Shown here piece by piece: positions 28,119-37,676 of a stretch of DNA of 64,000 nt. Source of the DNA: Methanocaldococcus vulcanius M7 (lineage in GTDB: Archaea > AGJL01 > Methanococci > Methanococcales > Methanocaldococcaceae); NCBI RefSeq assembly GCF_000024625.1, contig NC_013407.1, positions 806,001-870,000 on the forward strand, given 5' to 3'. How positions within the stretch are numbered: position 1 is the first letter of the stretch; every line of letters begins with the position of its first letter. The notes beneath the pieces are model-generated. The model was not told where the DNA came from. It searched no databases and saw nothing but the letters and a program-made list of their open reading frames with translations. The position numbers were made by a program, and so were the translations under genes.

Positions 28119-31100
28119 ATGATTCATGTTGCATGTTCAGAAAATATGAGAAAATATTTTGAAAATATTGTAAAAGAAGTCGAAAAACTTTACAAAATAG
28201 CAGAAGAGTGTAGAAGTAGAGGGTTTGATCCTACTGATGAAGTAGAGATCCCCTTAGCTGTTGATATGGCAGATAGGGTTGAAGGATTAGTTGGACCAAA
28301 AGGTGTGGCAAAACGAATAAGGGAATTGGTAAAAGAACTTGGAAAAGAACCTGCCTCTTTAGAGATCGCTAAGGAGATCGTTGAGGGAAAATTTGGAAAT
28401 TTTGAAAAGGAAAAAAAAGCGGAACAGGCAGTTAGAACTGCACTCGCGGTTTTAACAGAGGGGATTGTCGCTGCTCCACTCGAAGGAATCGCAGATGTTA
28501 AGATCAAAAAAAATCCAGATGGAACTGAATATTTAGCAATCTATTATGCAGGGCCAATAAGAAGTGCAGGAGGAACTGCTCAGGCCCTATCCGTTTTAGT
28601 TGGGGACTTTGTAAGAAAAGCTATGAATTTAGATAAATACAAACCAACGGAGGATGAGATCGAGAGATACGTGGAGGAGGTTGAGTTATATCAATCAGAA
28701 GTTGGAAGTTTTCAATACAGTCCAACCGCTGATGAAATTAGAACTGCTATAAGAAATATTCCCATAGAGATTACAGGAGAAGCAACAGATAACGTTGAAG
28801 TTTCGGGACATAGAGATCTTCCGAGAGTTGAGACAAATCAAATAAGGGGAGGAGCTTTATTGGTCTTAGTTGAAGGGGTTTTGCTAAAAGCACCAAAAAT
28901 ATTAAGACATGTTGATAAATTGGGAATAGAAGGATGGGATTGGCTTAAAGATCTAAAGGGTAAAAAAGATGATAATAAATCAGAGGAGAAAGTGGAAGAT
29001 GAAGAGATAGATGAAGAGAACGATGAAGAATTAGAAGGATACTGGAGAGATGTTAATATTGAAGCAAATAAAAAGTTTATAAGTGAAGTTATTGCTGGAA
29101 GACCTGTTTTTGCCCATCCTTCGAAGGTTGGTGGATTTAGGTTGAGATATGGAAGGAGTAGAAATACCGGCTTTGCTACGCAAGGTTTTCATCCTGCATT
29201 AATGTATTTAGTCGATGAATTTATGGCAGTTGGAACTCAACTTAAAACAGAACGACCAGGAAAAGCAACATGTGTTGTGCCAGTTGATAGTATTGAGCCA
29301 CCAATTGTTCGTTTGAAAAATGGAGATGTTGTTAGAGTTGAAACAGCCGAAAAAGCAATTGAATTGAGAAATAGAGTTGATGAAATTTTATTTTTGGGAG
29401 ACGTTTTAGTTAATTATGGTGATTTTTTAGAGAATAACCATCCTCTCCTACCAAGTTGTTGGTGTGAGGAGTGGTATGAACAACTCCTAAAATCAAAAAA
29501 TATCTCCTACAATGAAGAGTTTATAGGAAACCCAAGACCAGATGAGGCAGTGAAATTTGCCTTAGAGACAAAGACCCCTCTCCATCCAAGATTTACATAC
29601 CACTGGCACGATGTTAGTAAAGAGGAGATAATACTACTAAGAAACTGGCTTTTAAAAGGAAAAGAAGATAATTTTGAAGGAAAAAAAGTTTGGATTGTAG
29701 ATTTAGAGACAGAGGAAGATAAAAAGGCAAAGAGAGTTTTAGAGTTAATTGGTTGCTGTCATTTAGTTAGAAATAAAAAGGTTGTAATTGAGGAGTATTA
29801 TCCATTACTCTACTCTCTTGGGTTTGATGTTGAGAATAAAAAGGATTTAGTTGAAAATATAGAAGAAACTGCAAACTCTGCCAAAAATTCTATCCATTTC
29901 GTAAACTTGTTATCTCCTTTTGAAGTTAGAAGAAACACCTATGTTTATGTCGGAGCAAGAATGGGAAGACCAGAGAAAGCTGCCCCAAGAAAGATGAAGC
30001 CCCCAGTTAATGGTTTATTCCCAATAGGAAACGCTGGAGGACAAGTTAGGTTAATAAACAAAGCAGTTGAGGAAAACAACACTGATGATATTGATGTTTC
30101 GTATGCAGTATGTCCGAAGTGTGAAAAAATTTCTTTATATAGAGTTTGCCCATTTTGCGGAACTAAGGTGGAGTTAAATAAGTTTGGAAAGATAAAAGCT
30201 CCTCTAAAAGATTATTGGTATAATGCGTTAAAAAGGTTGGGAATAAATAAGCCAGGAGATGTTAAGTGTATTAAGGGGATGACATCAAAGCAGAAGATCG
30301 TTGAGCCATTAGAAAAAGCAATTTTAAGGGCAATGAATGAGGTTTATGTCTTTAAGGATGGAACTACAAGATTTGACTGCACAGATGTTCCAATAACTCA
30401 CTTTAAACCAAGTGAAATAAATGTTAGTGTAGAAAAACTTAAAGAACTCGGATATGAGAAGGATATACACGGTAGAGAATTAGTAGATGAGGATCAGGTG
30501 TTAGAACTCAAACCTCAGGATGTTATAATCCCAGAAAACTGTGCAGAGTATTTTGTGAAGGTTGCAAACTTTATAGATGAGTTGTTAGAAAAACTCTATA
30601 AGATGGATAGGTTCTATAACGTAAAAGAGAAAAAGGATTTAATTGGACATTTAGTTATCGGAATGGCTCCTCACACATCTGCAGGAATGGTTGGAAGAAT
30701 AATTGGTTATACTGAGGCAAGAGTTGGTTATGCCCATCCTTACTTCCACGCTGCAAAGAGAAGAAACTGTTTCCCAGGAGATACAAGGATTTTAGTAAAT
30801 ATAGATGGAAATGTTGAGAGAATTACATTAAAAGAACTATACGAGTTGTTTGATGAAAAATACGAGGTCTTTGAAAACGATGCATTCGTCAGAAAAAAAC
30901 CATTAAATAATAAAAACATTAAGGTTTATTCCTTTAATCCAGAACATAAAAACGTCGTGTTAACAGATATTGAGGAAGTTATAAAGTTAGAATCTCCAAA
31001 TCATCAAATAAAGATTACGTTAGATGGAAATAGAGAGTTTATAACAACTCACGACCACTCAGTTATGGTTTATGAAAATGGCAAATTTATCAAAAAATTA

Positions 31101-32948
31101 GCTATGGATGTTAAAGAAGGGGACTTAATGCTAATTCCAAAGGTTGATTTTGAAGAAGATAATATAGAGGAGTTCGACTTATTAAAAGAATTCTCAAAAG
31201 AAGAGTTTAAAGATCTGTGGAGTATTTTAAGAGTTATAGGAATTAGTAATTGGATTAAAGAAAATATTGGTAAAGAATTAATTAGAGAGTTGAAGTTAGA
31301 TGAATATTTAAAATATGATACAATACCTTTGGATAAACTTCTTATATTATTAGAAAAATCAAATTTAACAATTGATGAGGTTCCAAAAAACTGTTATATT
31401 GCAGTTAAAGATGATAAAACGAATATTAATAGGATTATTAAAATTGAACCCTTATTAAAGCTTATTGGCTACTATCTCTCTGAAGGATATGCAAGAGAAT
31501 CAAAAACTGTCTATCAAATAAACTTCTCAAATTCAGAAGAAGAAATTAGAGAAAATATTAAAAAATCCATAAAAGAGGCATTTGGAGGTATAAACGTATA
31601 TGAGAGTAAAGAAGAAGGAAAATTGAGCTTATCATCAAGAGTTGTTTATTTATTCTTCACAAGAGTTTTAAAAATTGGTAAAAATGCAAAATCAAAGAGA
31701 ATTCCAAGCTTTATCTTTAAGTTGCCAAAGGAGAAGGTTAAGTTAATGTTATCTGCCTACTTTGATGTAGAGGGAAGCATTTCCAATACAAAACCGAGAA
31801 TTTCTGTTTATAGCATAAACAAAACGTTGTTGGAGGATATTGACTTACTTCTAAATAGATTTGGAATTAAAACTTACTGGATAGATGATAAAAATGTGGA
31901 GGGAGGAGGAAAAGAAAATCCAAAATTAGCTGTTTATGCTCTAAATATATCTGGATATTATTGTGATATATTCTTTAAAGAGATTGGATTTTTCTTAAAA
32001 AGAAAGCAGATGATCTATGAATTACATAAAAATAAAGTAAGAAAAAATGATTCAACAGAACATAACTTTGGTTGGATTGTAAAAGTTAAAAAGGTTGAAA
32101 TAATAAAGTCGAATGATGAATTTATCTATACCTTAAATGCTAAGAAGTATCACAATGTAATTATAAACGAGAATATTCAAACATTCCAATGTGATGGAGA
32201 TGAGGACAGTTTCTTCCTACTTTTAGATGCATTCTTAAACTTCTCTAAAAAATTCCTGCCCGATAAAAGAGGAGGGCAGATGGATGCTCCGTTGGTCTTA
32301 ACAACCATATTAGATCCGAAAGAGGTCGATGGAGAAGTTCACAACATGGATACGATGTGGAGTTATCCATTAGAGTTTTATGAAAAAACCTTAGAGATGC
32401 CTTCTCCAAAAGATGTTAAGGATATTATGGAGACGGTTGAGGATAGGTTAGGAAAGCCAGAGCAGTATGAGGGAATTGGCTATACTCATGAGACATCGAG
32501 AGTTGATTTGGGACCGAAGGTTTGTGCCTATAAAACACTTGGTTCGATGCTGGAAAAAACCGCCTCTCAGTTACTTGTTGCGAAAAAAATTAGGGCTACG
32601 GATGAAAAAGATGTTGCTGAGAAAGTTATTCAATCCCACTTTATTCCTGATTTAATAGGTAATTTAAGAGCTTTTTCGAGACAGTCAGTTAGATGCAAGT
32701 GTGGAGCAAAATTCAGAAGGGTTCCATTAAGAGGAAAATGCCCAAAGTGTGGATCAAAGCTTATTCTTACAGTTTCAAAAGGAGCTGTTGAAAAATATAT
32801 GGACGTTGCTGAAAAAATGGCGGAGCAGTATGATGTAAACAACTATATAAAACAGCGACTAAAAATTATCAGAGAGGGAATAAACTCAATATTTGAGAAT
32901 GATAAAAGTAAGCAGGTAAAGTTAAGTGATTTCTTTAAGATTGGATAA
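28119..32948 (+). CDS. polC: DNA polymerase D large subunit (DP2) with intein
   Basis: This 1,609-residue precursor holds the catalytic subunit of archaeal replicative polymerase D. The DP2 parts are residues 1-883 and 1358-1609, about 1,135 in total, normal for the family. Visible features are [10 protein letters not shown] at the start, GAMGRP-like [18 protein letters not shown], zinc-binding [17 protein letters not shown] and the final CKCGAKF to CPKCGSK. The catalytic CDGDEDS is split from its preceding RRN by the intein, so splicing is needed for activity. ATG 28119 was chosen because AGTGTGATA precedes it. The small subunit DP1 is not in the window. Confidence 0.97.
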   Translation: MIHVACSENMRKYFENIVKEVEKLYKIAEECRSRGFDPTDEVEIPLAVDMADRVEGLVGPKGVAKRIRELVKELGKEPASLEIAKEIVEGKFGNFEKEKKAEQAVRTALAVLTEGIVAAPLEGIADVKIKKNPDGTEYLAIYYAGPIRSAGGTAQALSVLVGDFVRKAMNLDKYKPTEDEIERYVEEVELYQSEVGSFQYSPTADEIRTAIRNIPIEITGEATDNVEVSGHRDLPRVETNQIRGGALLVLVEGVLLKAPKILRHVDKLGIEGWDWLKDLKGKKDDNKSEEKVEDEEIDEENDEELEGYWRDVNIEANKKFISEVIAGRPVFAHPSKVGGFRLRYGRSRNTGFATQGFHPALMYLVDEFMAVGTQLKTERPGKATCVVPVDSIEPPIVRLKNGDVVRVETAEKAIELRNRVDEILFLGDVLVNYGDFLENNHPLLPSCWCEEWYEQLLKSKNISYNEEFIGNPRPDEAVKFALETKTPLHPRFTYHWHDVSKEEIILLRNWLLKGKEDNFEGKKVWIVDLETEEDKKAKRVLELIGCCHLVRNKKVVIEEYYPLLYSLGFDVENKKDLVENIEETANSAKNSIHFVNLLSPFEVRRNTYVYVGARMGRPEKAAPRKMKPPVNGLFPIGNAGGQVRLINKAVEENNTDDIDVSYAVCPKCEKISLYRVCPFCGTKVELNKFGKIKAPLKDYWYNALKRLGINKPGDVKCIKGMTSKQKIVEPLEKAILRAMNEVYVFKDGTTRFDCTDVPITHFKPSEINVSVEKLKELGYEKDIHGRELVDEDQVLELKPQDVIIPENCAEYFVKVANFIDELLEKLYKMDRFYNVKEKKDLIGHLVIGMAPHTSAGMVGRIIGYTEARVGYAHPYFHAAKRRNCFPGDTRILVNIDGNVERITLKELYELFDEKYEVFENDAFVRKKPLNNKNIKVYSFNPEHKNVVLTDIEEVIKLESPNHQIKITLDGNREFITTHDHSVMVYENGKFIKKLAMDVKEGDLMLIPKVDFEEDNIEEFDLLKEFSKEEFKDLWSILRVIGISNWIKENIGKELIRELKLDEYLKYDTIPLDKLLILLEKSNLTIDEVPKNCYIAVKDDKTNINRIIKIEPLLKLIGYYLSEGYARESKTVYQINFSNSEEEIRENIKKSIKEAFGGINVYESKEEGKLSLSSRVVYLFFTRVLKIGKNAKSKRIPSFIFKLPKEKVKLMLSAYFDVEGSISNTKPRISVYSINKTLLEDIDLLLNRFGIKTYWIDDKNVEGGGKENPKLAVYALNISGYYCDIFFKEIGFFLKRKQMIYELHKNKVRKNDSTEHNFGWIVKVKKVEIIKSNDEFIYTLNAKKYHNVIINENIQTFQCDGDEDSFFLLLDAFLNFSKKFLPDKRGGQMDAPLVLTTILDPKEVDGEVHNMDTMWSYPLEFYEKTLEMPSPKDVKDIMETVEDRLGKPEQYEGIGYTHETSRVDLGPKVCAYKTLGSMLEKTASQLLVAKKIRATDEKDVAEKVIQSHFIPDLIGNLRAFSRQSVRCKCGAKFRRVPLRGKCPKCGSKLILTVSKGAVEKYMDVAEKMAEQYDVNNYIKQRLKIIREGINSIFENDKSKQVKLSDFFKIG
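30768..32189 (+). mobile_element. Intein with LAGLIDADG homing endonuclease in PolD DP2
   Basis: This in-frame insert encodes 474 residues, DP2 positions 884-1357. Block A is CFPGDTRIL with catalytic Cys1, and block B is [11 protein letters not shown]. Two endonuclease motifs are [11 protein letters not shown] and [12 protein letters not shown]. The C-terminal end is ENIQTFQ followed by extein Cys+1, so it ends in Gln rather than Asn and the penultimate His is replaced by Phe. An intein at this same active-site position with a C-terminal Gln is known from Pyrococcus PolII, so splicing is plausible. The two acidic endonuclease residues are present, so homing may be active. Confidence 0.93.
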
Positions 32949-32999
32949 GAATTTTTAAATTTTTAGTTTTTAATTTAGATTTTTTAGATGGTTTATTGA

Positions 33000-33878
33000 C
33001 TATCTTTTTAAGAGCACGTTATCTCCTACTTTAACACCTATATGATCAGCAACTGGTTTGCATTTTGCCTTTAATATGTAGTATATTGGTTTTTTTATTC
33101 TGTCTTCATATTCTGTTAAACTTTCATAATTCCCCATTCCCTTAGCCACAATCATATCTGCTGTTTCAAACTCTTTTATAAATTCTGAAGAGCATTCTTC
33201 TAAGATAACGCCTATTATATCTGAACCTGTTGTTATAACTCTTCCAATCTCATCAATTTTTGCAATTTTCGCATCTTCTAATGTGGCATCGTTCAATATC
33301 GGCTTTCCTTTAACCACTGCAACAATTTCTTTTCCATATTTTTTGATCTCTTCCATTAAGACCCTATCAAATATTATCTCTCCTGCATTATCACAGATAT
33401 ATAAAACTTTTTTTATATCCTTATTTTTTAAATCATCCAATAGTTCTCTGCTGTTATCTAATGCTAACGTTCCGTTTAGGGTTTCTTCGATCATTTTTTC
33501 AATATCTACTTCTACACTGTAAGCTCCAAAGTCAATAACATTTCCAGCAATTGATGCCAAAACCTTCTTTCTTAAACGTTCGAGATCATCCCCCTCATCA
33601 CTCATTTTTCTAACTTTTTCCAAATATTTAAGTGCTATTTTATTGGCTTTTTCTTTTAATGTTTTGTAAGGATCGCTGTTTCCACTAATCTTTTTTAAAT
33701 GCCTATGAACCACAGTTCCCATCCACGCAGGAACTGCCTCTTCCCCATAAACCTCTGTAATAACAGACATCGTATCTTTTATTAGTTTAAATTGCTCACT
33801 TTCATCTTTTGATATTTCTTTTACAACTTCAACAACCTGCCTAACTATACATATAGCACATTCGGGTTTTATTTTCAC
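33000..33878 (-). CDS. DUF89/ARMT1-like damage-control phosphatase
   Basis: This 292-residue archaeal-type DUF89 protein is a metal-dependent phosphatase thought to remove harmful sugar or cofactor phosphates. The N-terminus carries a CAIC pair (residues 7-10) and the core has ICDNAGEIIFD, where the asparagine and aspartate bind metal. AKGMGNYESL near the end is also characteristic. The ATG at 33878 overlaps the stop of hflX by 4 bp, so the two are translated together. The substrate is unknown. Start and length match related methanogen proteins as far as can be judged. Confidence 0.85.
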   Translation of the reverse strand: MKIKPECAICIVRQVVEVVKEISKDESEQFKLIKDTMSVITEVYGEEAVPAWMGTVVHRHLKKISGNSDPYKTLKEKANKIALKYLEKVRKMSDEGDDLERLRKKVLASIAGNVIDFGAYSVEVDIEKMIEETLNGTLALDNSRELLDDLKNKDIKKVLYICDNAGEIIFDRVLMEEIKKYGKEIVAVVKGKPILNDATLEDAKIAKIDEIGRVITTGSDIIGVILEECSSEFIKEFETADMIVAKGMGNYESLTEYEDRIKKPIYYILKAKCKPVADHIGVKVGDNVLLKR

Positions 33879-35101
33879 AATTTCACCTTTCGAAGTGTTT
33901 TTAGTATTCTATTTACATCTTTCTCTTTTGCTCTAAATGTTATAATATGTGTTGATCCTTCCATTACATCCTCTATTATTTCTGTGTTTTCATAAAGATA
34001 AGATATAACTTTTGGATCGCAGGTTTCAACCGTTCCTGTTGAGAGATTTAAGTTTTCTAAGATCTTTGAAATGAGAAGATCGATATTCTCTCCATATCTT
34101 GCAGAAACGAATATTGGATTTACTAAGTATCTTTCAAGTTTGTCTATGATCTCATTTTTCTTTTTCTCTGAGATTTTGTCTACCTTGTTAAGAACGGTAA
34201 TTATCGGGGATTTGCAGTTAATCTTACTTAAAATTTCATGATTTACCTTTAACTTCCTTTCGATCTCCTCAATGCTATCGGATGAATCAACCACTATTAG
34301 TATTAAATCGCTGTTTGCACTTTCTTCAATTGTTGATAGAAACGCTTCTATCATGAACGGAGGAAGATCATCCATAAATCCAACTGTGTCAGTTATTAGT
34401 ATCTTCCTCTTAATACCTTTTATTGCTCTTGTCGTTGTAGTTAGTGTTGTAAAGACCTGATTTTTAGATTCTTTATCTTCTCCTGTTAATATATTTAATA
34501 AACTTGTTTTTCCAGCGTTTGTATATCCAATCAATCCTACAGAATCGAACTTTTCTCTACTCTTTCTTGCAATTTTTCTATGCTCTTTAACTTTTTCCAA
34601 CTTTCTTTTTATCGTTGCAATCTCTTTTTTTATTTTTTGATAGTATTTTTCAACTTCGTAATCTCCATATCCTCCAAATCCTGGTTGTTCTCCCATTTTA
34701 GCTAATCTAACTTTTTCTCTTGCTCTTGGAAGCTCGTATTGAAGTTCTGCTAATCGAACTTGCAGTTTCGCCTCCTTGGTTCGAGCATGTTTATAAAATA
34801 TCCTCAAAACAAGCTCAACTTTATCTATTACTTCAACTTTAAATTTTTTTGCTAAATTATACTTCTGAGAAGGAGTTAATGTATTTCCTACTATAACTAT
34901 CTCAATATTCTCTTCTTTAATTATCTCTACTAATTTTTCTACTAACCCACTACCTATTTGATATTTTGGATCCGGCTTTCTAATTTGAACAACTGACTTA
35001 ATCGGCCTATACAAAACCTCTGCCAGTTCCTTTAACTCATCAATACTTTTGTTGTCATATTTTTTGTCCTTTCTTAAAATTAACAGTGCTCTTTTTTTAA
35101 T
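33875..35101 (-). CDS. hflX: GTPase HflX, apparent non-canonical start
   Basis: This is a 408-residue ribosome-associated GTPase: the HflX N-domain is followed by a G domain with GYTNAGKTSLLN, DTVGFMDDLP and NKVDK. The first ATG/GTG/TTG in frame is TTG 35014, but that would remove the conserved first strand. Reading upstream the frame continues as KKRALLILRKDKKYDNKSID, an excellent HflX N-terminus, to ATT at 35101 (or ATA 35104), and GGAGGAG lies just before those codons. The start is therefore put at ATT with moderate certainty. Overlap with the DUF89 gene suggests a shared quality-control theme. Confidence 0.85.
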   Translation of the reverse strand: MKKRALLILRKDKKYDNKSIDELKELAEVLYRPIKSVVQIRKPDPKYQIGSGLVEKLVEIIKEENIEIVIVGNTLTPSQKYNLAKKFKVEVIDKVELVLRIFYKHARTKEAKLQVRLAELQYELPRAREKVRLAKMGEQPGFGGYGDYEVEKYYQKIKKEIATIKRKLEKVKEHRKIARKSREKFDSVGLIGYTNAGKTSLLNILTGEDKESKNQVFTTLTTTTRAIKGIKRKILITDTVGFMDDLPPFMIEAFLSTIEESANSDLILIVVDSSDSIEEIERKLKVNHEILSKINCKSPIITVLNKVDKISEKKKNEIIDKLERYLVNPIFVSARYGENIDLLISKILENLNLSTGTVETCDPKVISYLYENTEIIEDVMEGSTHIITFRAKEKDVNRILKTLRKVKL

Positions 35102-35471
35102 TATCTCTCCTCCGTAATTTCTTTTTAATTTTAAAATTTTAATAATTTACCGATACATATCTTGTTTTTTTTAACTTTGTTTTTAATAATTTTAACCTTT
35201 ACTTACATTTATAAATCTAAATGTGATATAAAGTATGATGTTTTTGTTTTTCTTTTTATTTATTTTTTATTATTTTTTTATTTTAGAGACGTTTTATACT
35301 AAGCACATTAAAAAAGAAACAAAGTTAAAAAGAAAATAACGTTAAAAAATAGAAAACACCACATATAAAAATAATAAAAGATATATTTTGATTTTTTTAC
35401 GTCGGATTATGAATAGTTAATGACTTATATTATTATGGCCAATATATTATATGGTATACATAATACAAAAT
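35102..35471. other. AT-rich spacer upstream of hflX and of RNA island
   Basis: About 370 bp without a gene. It contains the hflX ribosome site, long T- and A-tracts, and AATATATTATATGG at 35441-35454, a TATA-like box that would place a plus-strand transcript start at about 35472, exactly at the beginning of the GC-rich island. Confidence 0.4.
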
Positions 35472-35680
35472 GACGGCTCTCCGCCCTAAAGGGCGGAGTT
35501 TCGGGAGAGCAGAGGGCTCCGCCAAAGCCACTACCCCTATCCCTTAACGGGACTCGGGGCTACCTCCTCTCAACCGTTAGCCCCCAGCGGTGGGATTTTC
35601 GATACCGAAGCGAAGCTTCGGGTAGCAAAATCGAAGATTTTGCCTGAATCCCACCCATAATAACGTGGACTGGGGGCAAT
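35472..35680 (+). ncRNA. GC-rich structured RNA candidate
   Basis: About 200 nt of GC-rich DNA stands out from the AT-rich surroundings and has no convincing ORF. Helices: CTCCGCCC/GGGCGGAG (35479-35498, TAAA loop); AGAGG/CCTCT (35511-35515, 35566-35570); CCCC/GGGG and TCCC/GGGA (35534-35559); then GCCCCCAG/CTGGGGGC (35580-35587, 35670-35677) enclosing GGTGGGATT/AATCCCACC (35589-35597, 35647-35655) and two hairpins with GAA loops (35605-35621 and 35625-35643). A TATA box precedes it. Strand + is inferred from that box. It is not RNase P, SRP RNA, rRNA or tRNA by inspection. It could also be part of an IS605-like non-autonomous element. Confidence 0.6.
35481..35502 (+). repeat. Left copy of GC-rich end motif
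   Basis: CCGCCCTAAAGGGCGGAG followed by TTTC; a second, decayed copy in the same orientation lies at 35789-35807 (CCGCCCTAAGCAGAGTTTC). Direct-orientation hairpin motifs at both ends are a feature of IS200/IS605-type elements. No transposase or TnpB gene is present between them. Confidence 0.4.
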
Positions 35681-35698
35681 AATTATTATATCAAATTG

Positions 35699-35708
35699 GA
35701 TATATAAG
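35699..35708 (+). promoter_or_regulatory. TATA box for the DUF364-ABC operon
   Basis: GATATATAAG is followed by a predicted start near 35731, so the mRNA would have a structured leader of about 115 nt before the ATG at 35845. Confidence 0.45.
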
Positions 35709-35730
35709 ATTTCCCCACCCACCTCCCCTA

Positions 35731-35830
35731 TCTTCGAGCGTAGCGAGGAGAGTAATGAAAACCGTTAGGTTTTCATCTGAATTCATTACCGCCCTAAGCA
35801 GAGTTTCTTAGCGACAACTAATGTAAATAA
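35731..35830 (+). promoter_or_regulatory. Structured 5' leader with competing hairpins
   Basis: Within the predicted leader ATGAAAACC (35755-35763) pairs with GGTTTTCAT (35768-35776) around GTTA. TAATGAA (35753-35759) can instead pair with TTCATTA (35782-35788). The two pairings share bases and exclude each other in part. A TGAAT segment follows the hairpin as it also does after the last hairpin of the upstream island. Mutually exclusive stems before metal-related genes suggest a switch, but no ligand domain was recognised. Confidence 0.35.
35789..35807 (+). repeat. Right, decayed copy of GC-rich end motif
   Basis: CCGCCCTAAGCAGAGTTTC matches the motif at 35481-35502 with a 3-bp deletion and a substitution in the stem. 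It lies 37 bp before the DUF364 start codon. Confidence 0.4.
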
Positions 35831-35844
35831 ATTTGGTGAACGTT

Positions 35845-36552
35845 ATGGTTGATGTTAGAGGGTTTTTAAAAGATCTTGTTGAAAAGAATAGGTTATTGGA
35901 TGAGGTTGTGGAGATAAAGATTTCTGATACTAAGTTGGATACTACTCGAATTAAGGATTATCCTTTGATGAGTGGGAAGGAGATTTTGTTGAGGGCTGAT
36001 TTTAAAGGATGTTATGGGGATGCCTTCACAGATAAACCCGTTGAATTTAAAGGAACTGTAAGGGAGCTTTTGGATAAAGGAAGTAGGGCAGAGGTTGTGG
36101 CAACGTTAAATGCAGTTATGAGGTATCTTGGGTTAGTGGATAGAACAGTCCACTGCTCGGGGGATGAGCCAGAGAAGTGTGCAAAAGAGTTGGTTAAATA
36201 TTTAAAAGAATTAAATCCGAAGAAGATCGGAGTTGTTGGATTACAACCAGCATTTGTTAAAGAGATTGTAGATACCTTTGGAGCGGAAAATGTATTAGTA
36301 AGTGATTTAAATCCTGAAAATATTGGAAAAATAAAGTATGGAGTTAGAATAATCCACGGAAAATACAATGAAGAAGTAATAAAAAACTCAGATATTGTTT
36401 TAGCAACTGGCTCAACCATCGCAAACGGAACTTTCGAAGAAATCTGGAACCTCGCTAAAAAACACAACAAAAAAATAATATTCTACGGCACAACAATAGC
36501 AGGAATCTCCAAAATATTAAAAGTCGAAAGATTCTGCAAACTCGGGAGATAA
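35845..36552 (+). CDS. DUF364 (DUF4213) putative heavy-metal chelation protein
   Basis: This 235-residue protein has the two-part DUF4213/DUF364 architecture. The first half contains GCYGDAFTDKPVEF and NAVMRYLGLVDRTVHC; the second half contains a Rossmann-like VGVVGLQPAFV, VSDLNPENIG, and the conserved VLATGSTIANGTFEEI. Family members are thought to bind or process transition-metal species and often lie near molybdate/tungstate or nitrogenase genes. ATG 35845 follows GGTGAACG. The gene ends 2 bp before an ABC ATPase of the molybdate/tungstate kind, so a role in Mo/W handling is inferred. Confidence 0.75.
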   Translation: MVDVRGFLKDLVEKNRLLDEVVEIKISDTKLDTTRIKDYPLMSGKEILLRADFKGCYGDAFTDKPVEFKGTVRELLDKGSRAEVVATLNAVMRYLGLVDRTVHCSGDEPEKCAKELVKYLKELNPKKIGVVGLQPAFVKEIVDTFGAENVLVSDLNPENIGKIKYGVRIIHGKYNEEVIKNSDIVLATGSTIANGTFEEIWNLAKKHNKKIIFYGTTIAGISKILKVERFCKLGR

Positions 36553-36554
36553 AC

Positions 36555-37598
36555 ATGCTAAAAATTGTAAATTTAGAAAAGAAACTTGCATATTTTACTC
36601 TAAAAATTGACGATCTTGAGGTATACGAAAATGATTACTTCGTAGTTTTAGGATCGAGTGGTAGTGGGAAAACCACACTTCTGGAGATATTAGCAGGATT
36701 TAGAAAGGCAGATATGGGAAGTATTTACTTGGATGGAGAGGATATAACAAATAAGCCAATAAGCGATAGAAAAATAGTAATGTGCCATGGTAAATATTTA
36801 TTCCCTCATTTAAGCGTTAAAGATAACATCGGCATCGGAATAAGGAATAAAAAAATCAGAGAGGAGAAGGTAAAAGAAATAAGCAAAATGTTGGGGATAA
36901 GTCATCTTTTAAATAGGAATCCAAAAACACTCAGTAGGGGTGAACAACAGAGGGTTGCACTGGCAAGAGCACTTGTAGTTAATCCAAAGATCATACTATT
37001 AGACGAGCCATTAAGTGCATTAGATAAATTAACTCATGAAAATCTAATTATTGAATTGAAAAAAATTCATGAAAGTTCAGATTTAACATTTATTCACGTG
37101 ACTCATGATTTTATCGAGGCAATTGCACTTGCTAAACACATGGCAATAATTAAGGATGGAAATATAGAACAATTTGGAGATGTAAATGAAATAATAAATA
37201 CTCCAAAAAATGAATTTGTAGCGAGATTCGTAGGATATAAAAACTTTTTAAAAGGAAAAATAAAAAAAGATGGGAAGAAATACATATTCAAAGGAGACCT
37301 TGACATTATTATAGACAAACCACAAAAAGAAGGAAATGCAATTTTAGCCATAAGACCGGAAGATATAATGCTCGTAGGAGATGGAGGTTGCAGATATCAC
37401 TACAACAAGGAAAATATATTTGACGCAGAAATTATAGATGTTTATCCTTTAAGCTTGTCAACTGTTAGAGCAATTCTTGACGTGAATGGAATTACCTTAA
37501 TTTGTGAAGTTATAAGATCTAAGGCAAATAGAATGGGGCTTAAAAAAGATATGAATGTTAAAATTTCAATATCTTCTTCTGTCATCATTAGGAAATAA
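36555..37598 (+). CDS. ABC transporter ATPase, molybdate/tungstate type (WtpC/ModC-like)
   Basis: This 347-residue ATPase has Walker A GSSGSGKTT, a Q-loop VMCHGKYLFPHLSV, the signature LSRGEQQRVALARAL, Walker B ILLDEPLSALD and switch HVTHDFIEA. After residue 230 it has a C-terminal extension of MOP/TOBE type with LAIRPEDIML, found in molybdate, tungstate, spermidine and sugar importers. Adjacency to DUF364 favours Mo/W. No permease or binding-protein gene lies nearby, so it must work with components encoded elsewhere or is an orphan. CYS-free Q-loop replacement (CHGKYL in place of VFQ) is unusual. Confidence 0.8.
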   Translation: MLKIVNLEKKLAYFTLKIDDLEVYENDYFVVLGSSGSGKTTLLEILAGFRKADMGSIYLDGEDITNKPISDRKIVMCHGKYLFPHLSVKDNIGIGIRNKKIREEKVKEISKMLGISHLLNRNPKTLSRGEQQRVALARALVVNPKIILLDEPLSALDKLTHENLIIELKKIHESSDLTFIHVTHDFIEAIALAKHMAIIKDGNIEQFGDVNEIINTPKNEFVARFVGYKNFLKGKIKKDGKKYIFKGDLDIIIDKPQKEGNAILAIRPEDIMLVGDGGCRYHYNKENIFDAEIIDVYPLSLSTVRAILDVNGITLICEVIRSKANRMGLKKDMNVKISISSSVIIRK

Positions 37599-37609
37599 CT
37601 TTCCCTATT

Positions 37610-37624
37610 CCGAAATATTTATAT
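37610..37624 (+). promoter_or_regulatory. Strong BRE-TATA promoter of hacB
   Basis: CCGAAATATTTATAT matches the strong archaeal BRE plus TATA pattern. The same pattern, CCGAAAGATTTATATAG at 38262-38278, precedes the two-gene operon downstream. Confidence 0.65.
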
Positions 37625-37676
37625 GCAAAAAATAGGAATGTTACTAAAAGACATACATAAATTGAAGGGTGAAAGT

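Noticed and set aside
35472-35830. RNase P RNA, SRP RNA, tRNA or Moco riboswitch in the GC-rich island
   Set aside because: No conserved RNase P motifs (GAGGAAAG, ACAGAAA), no SRP or cloverleaf pattern and no Moco motif could be found on either strand.
35841-36552. Recent horizontal transfer of the DUF364 gene
   Set aside because: Its first half uses more TTG and GTT codons than neighbours, but the signal is weak and its second half looks native.
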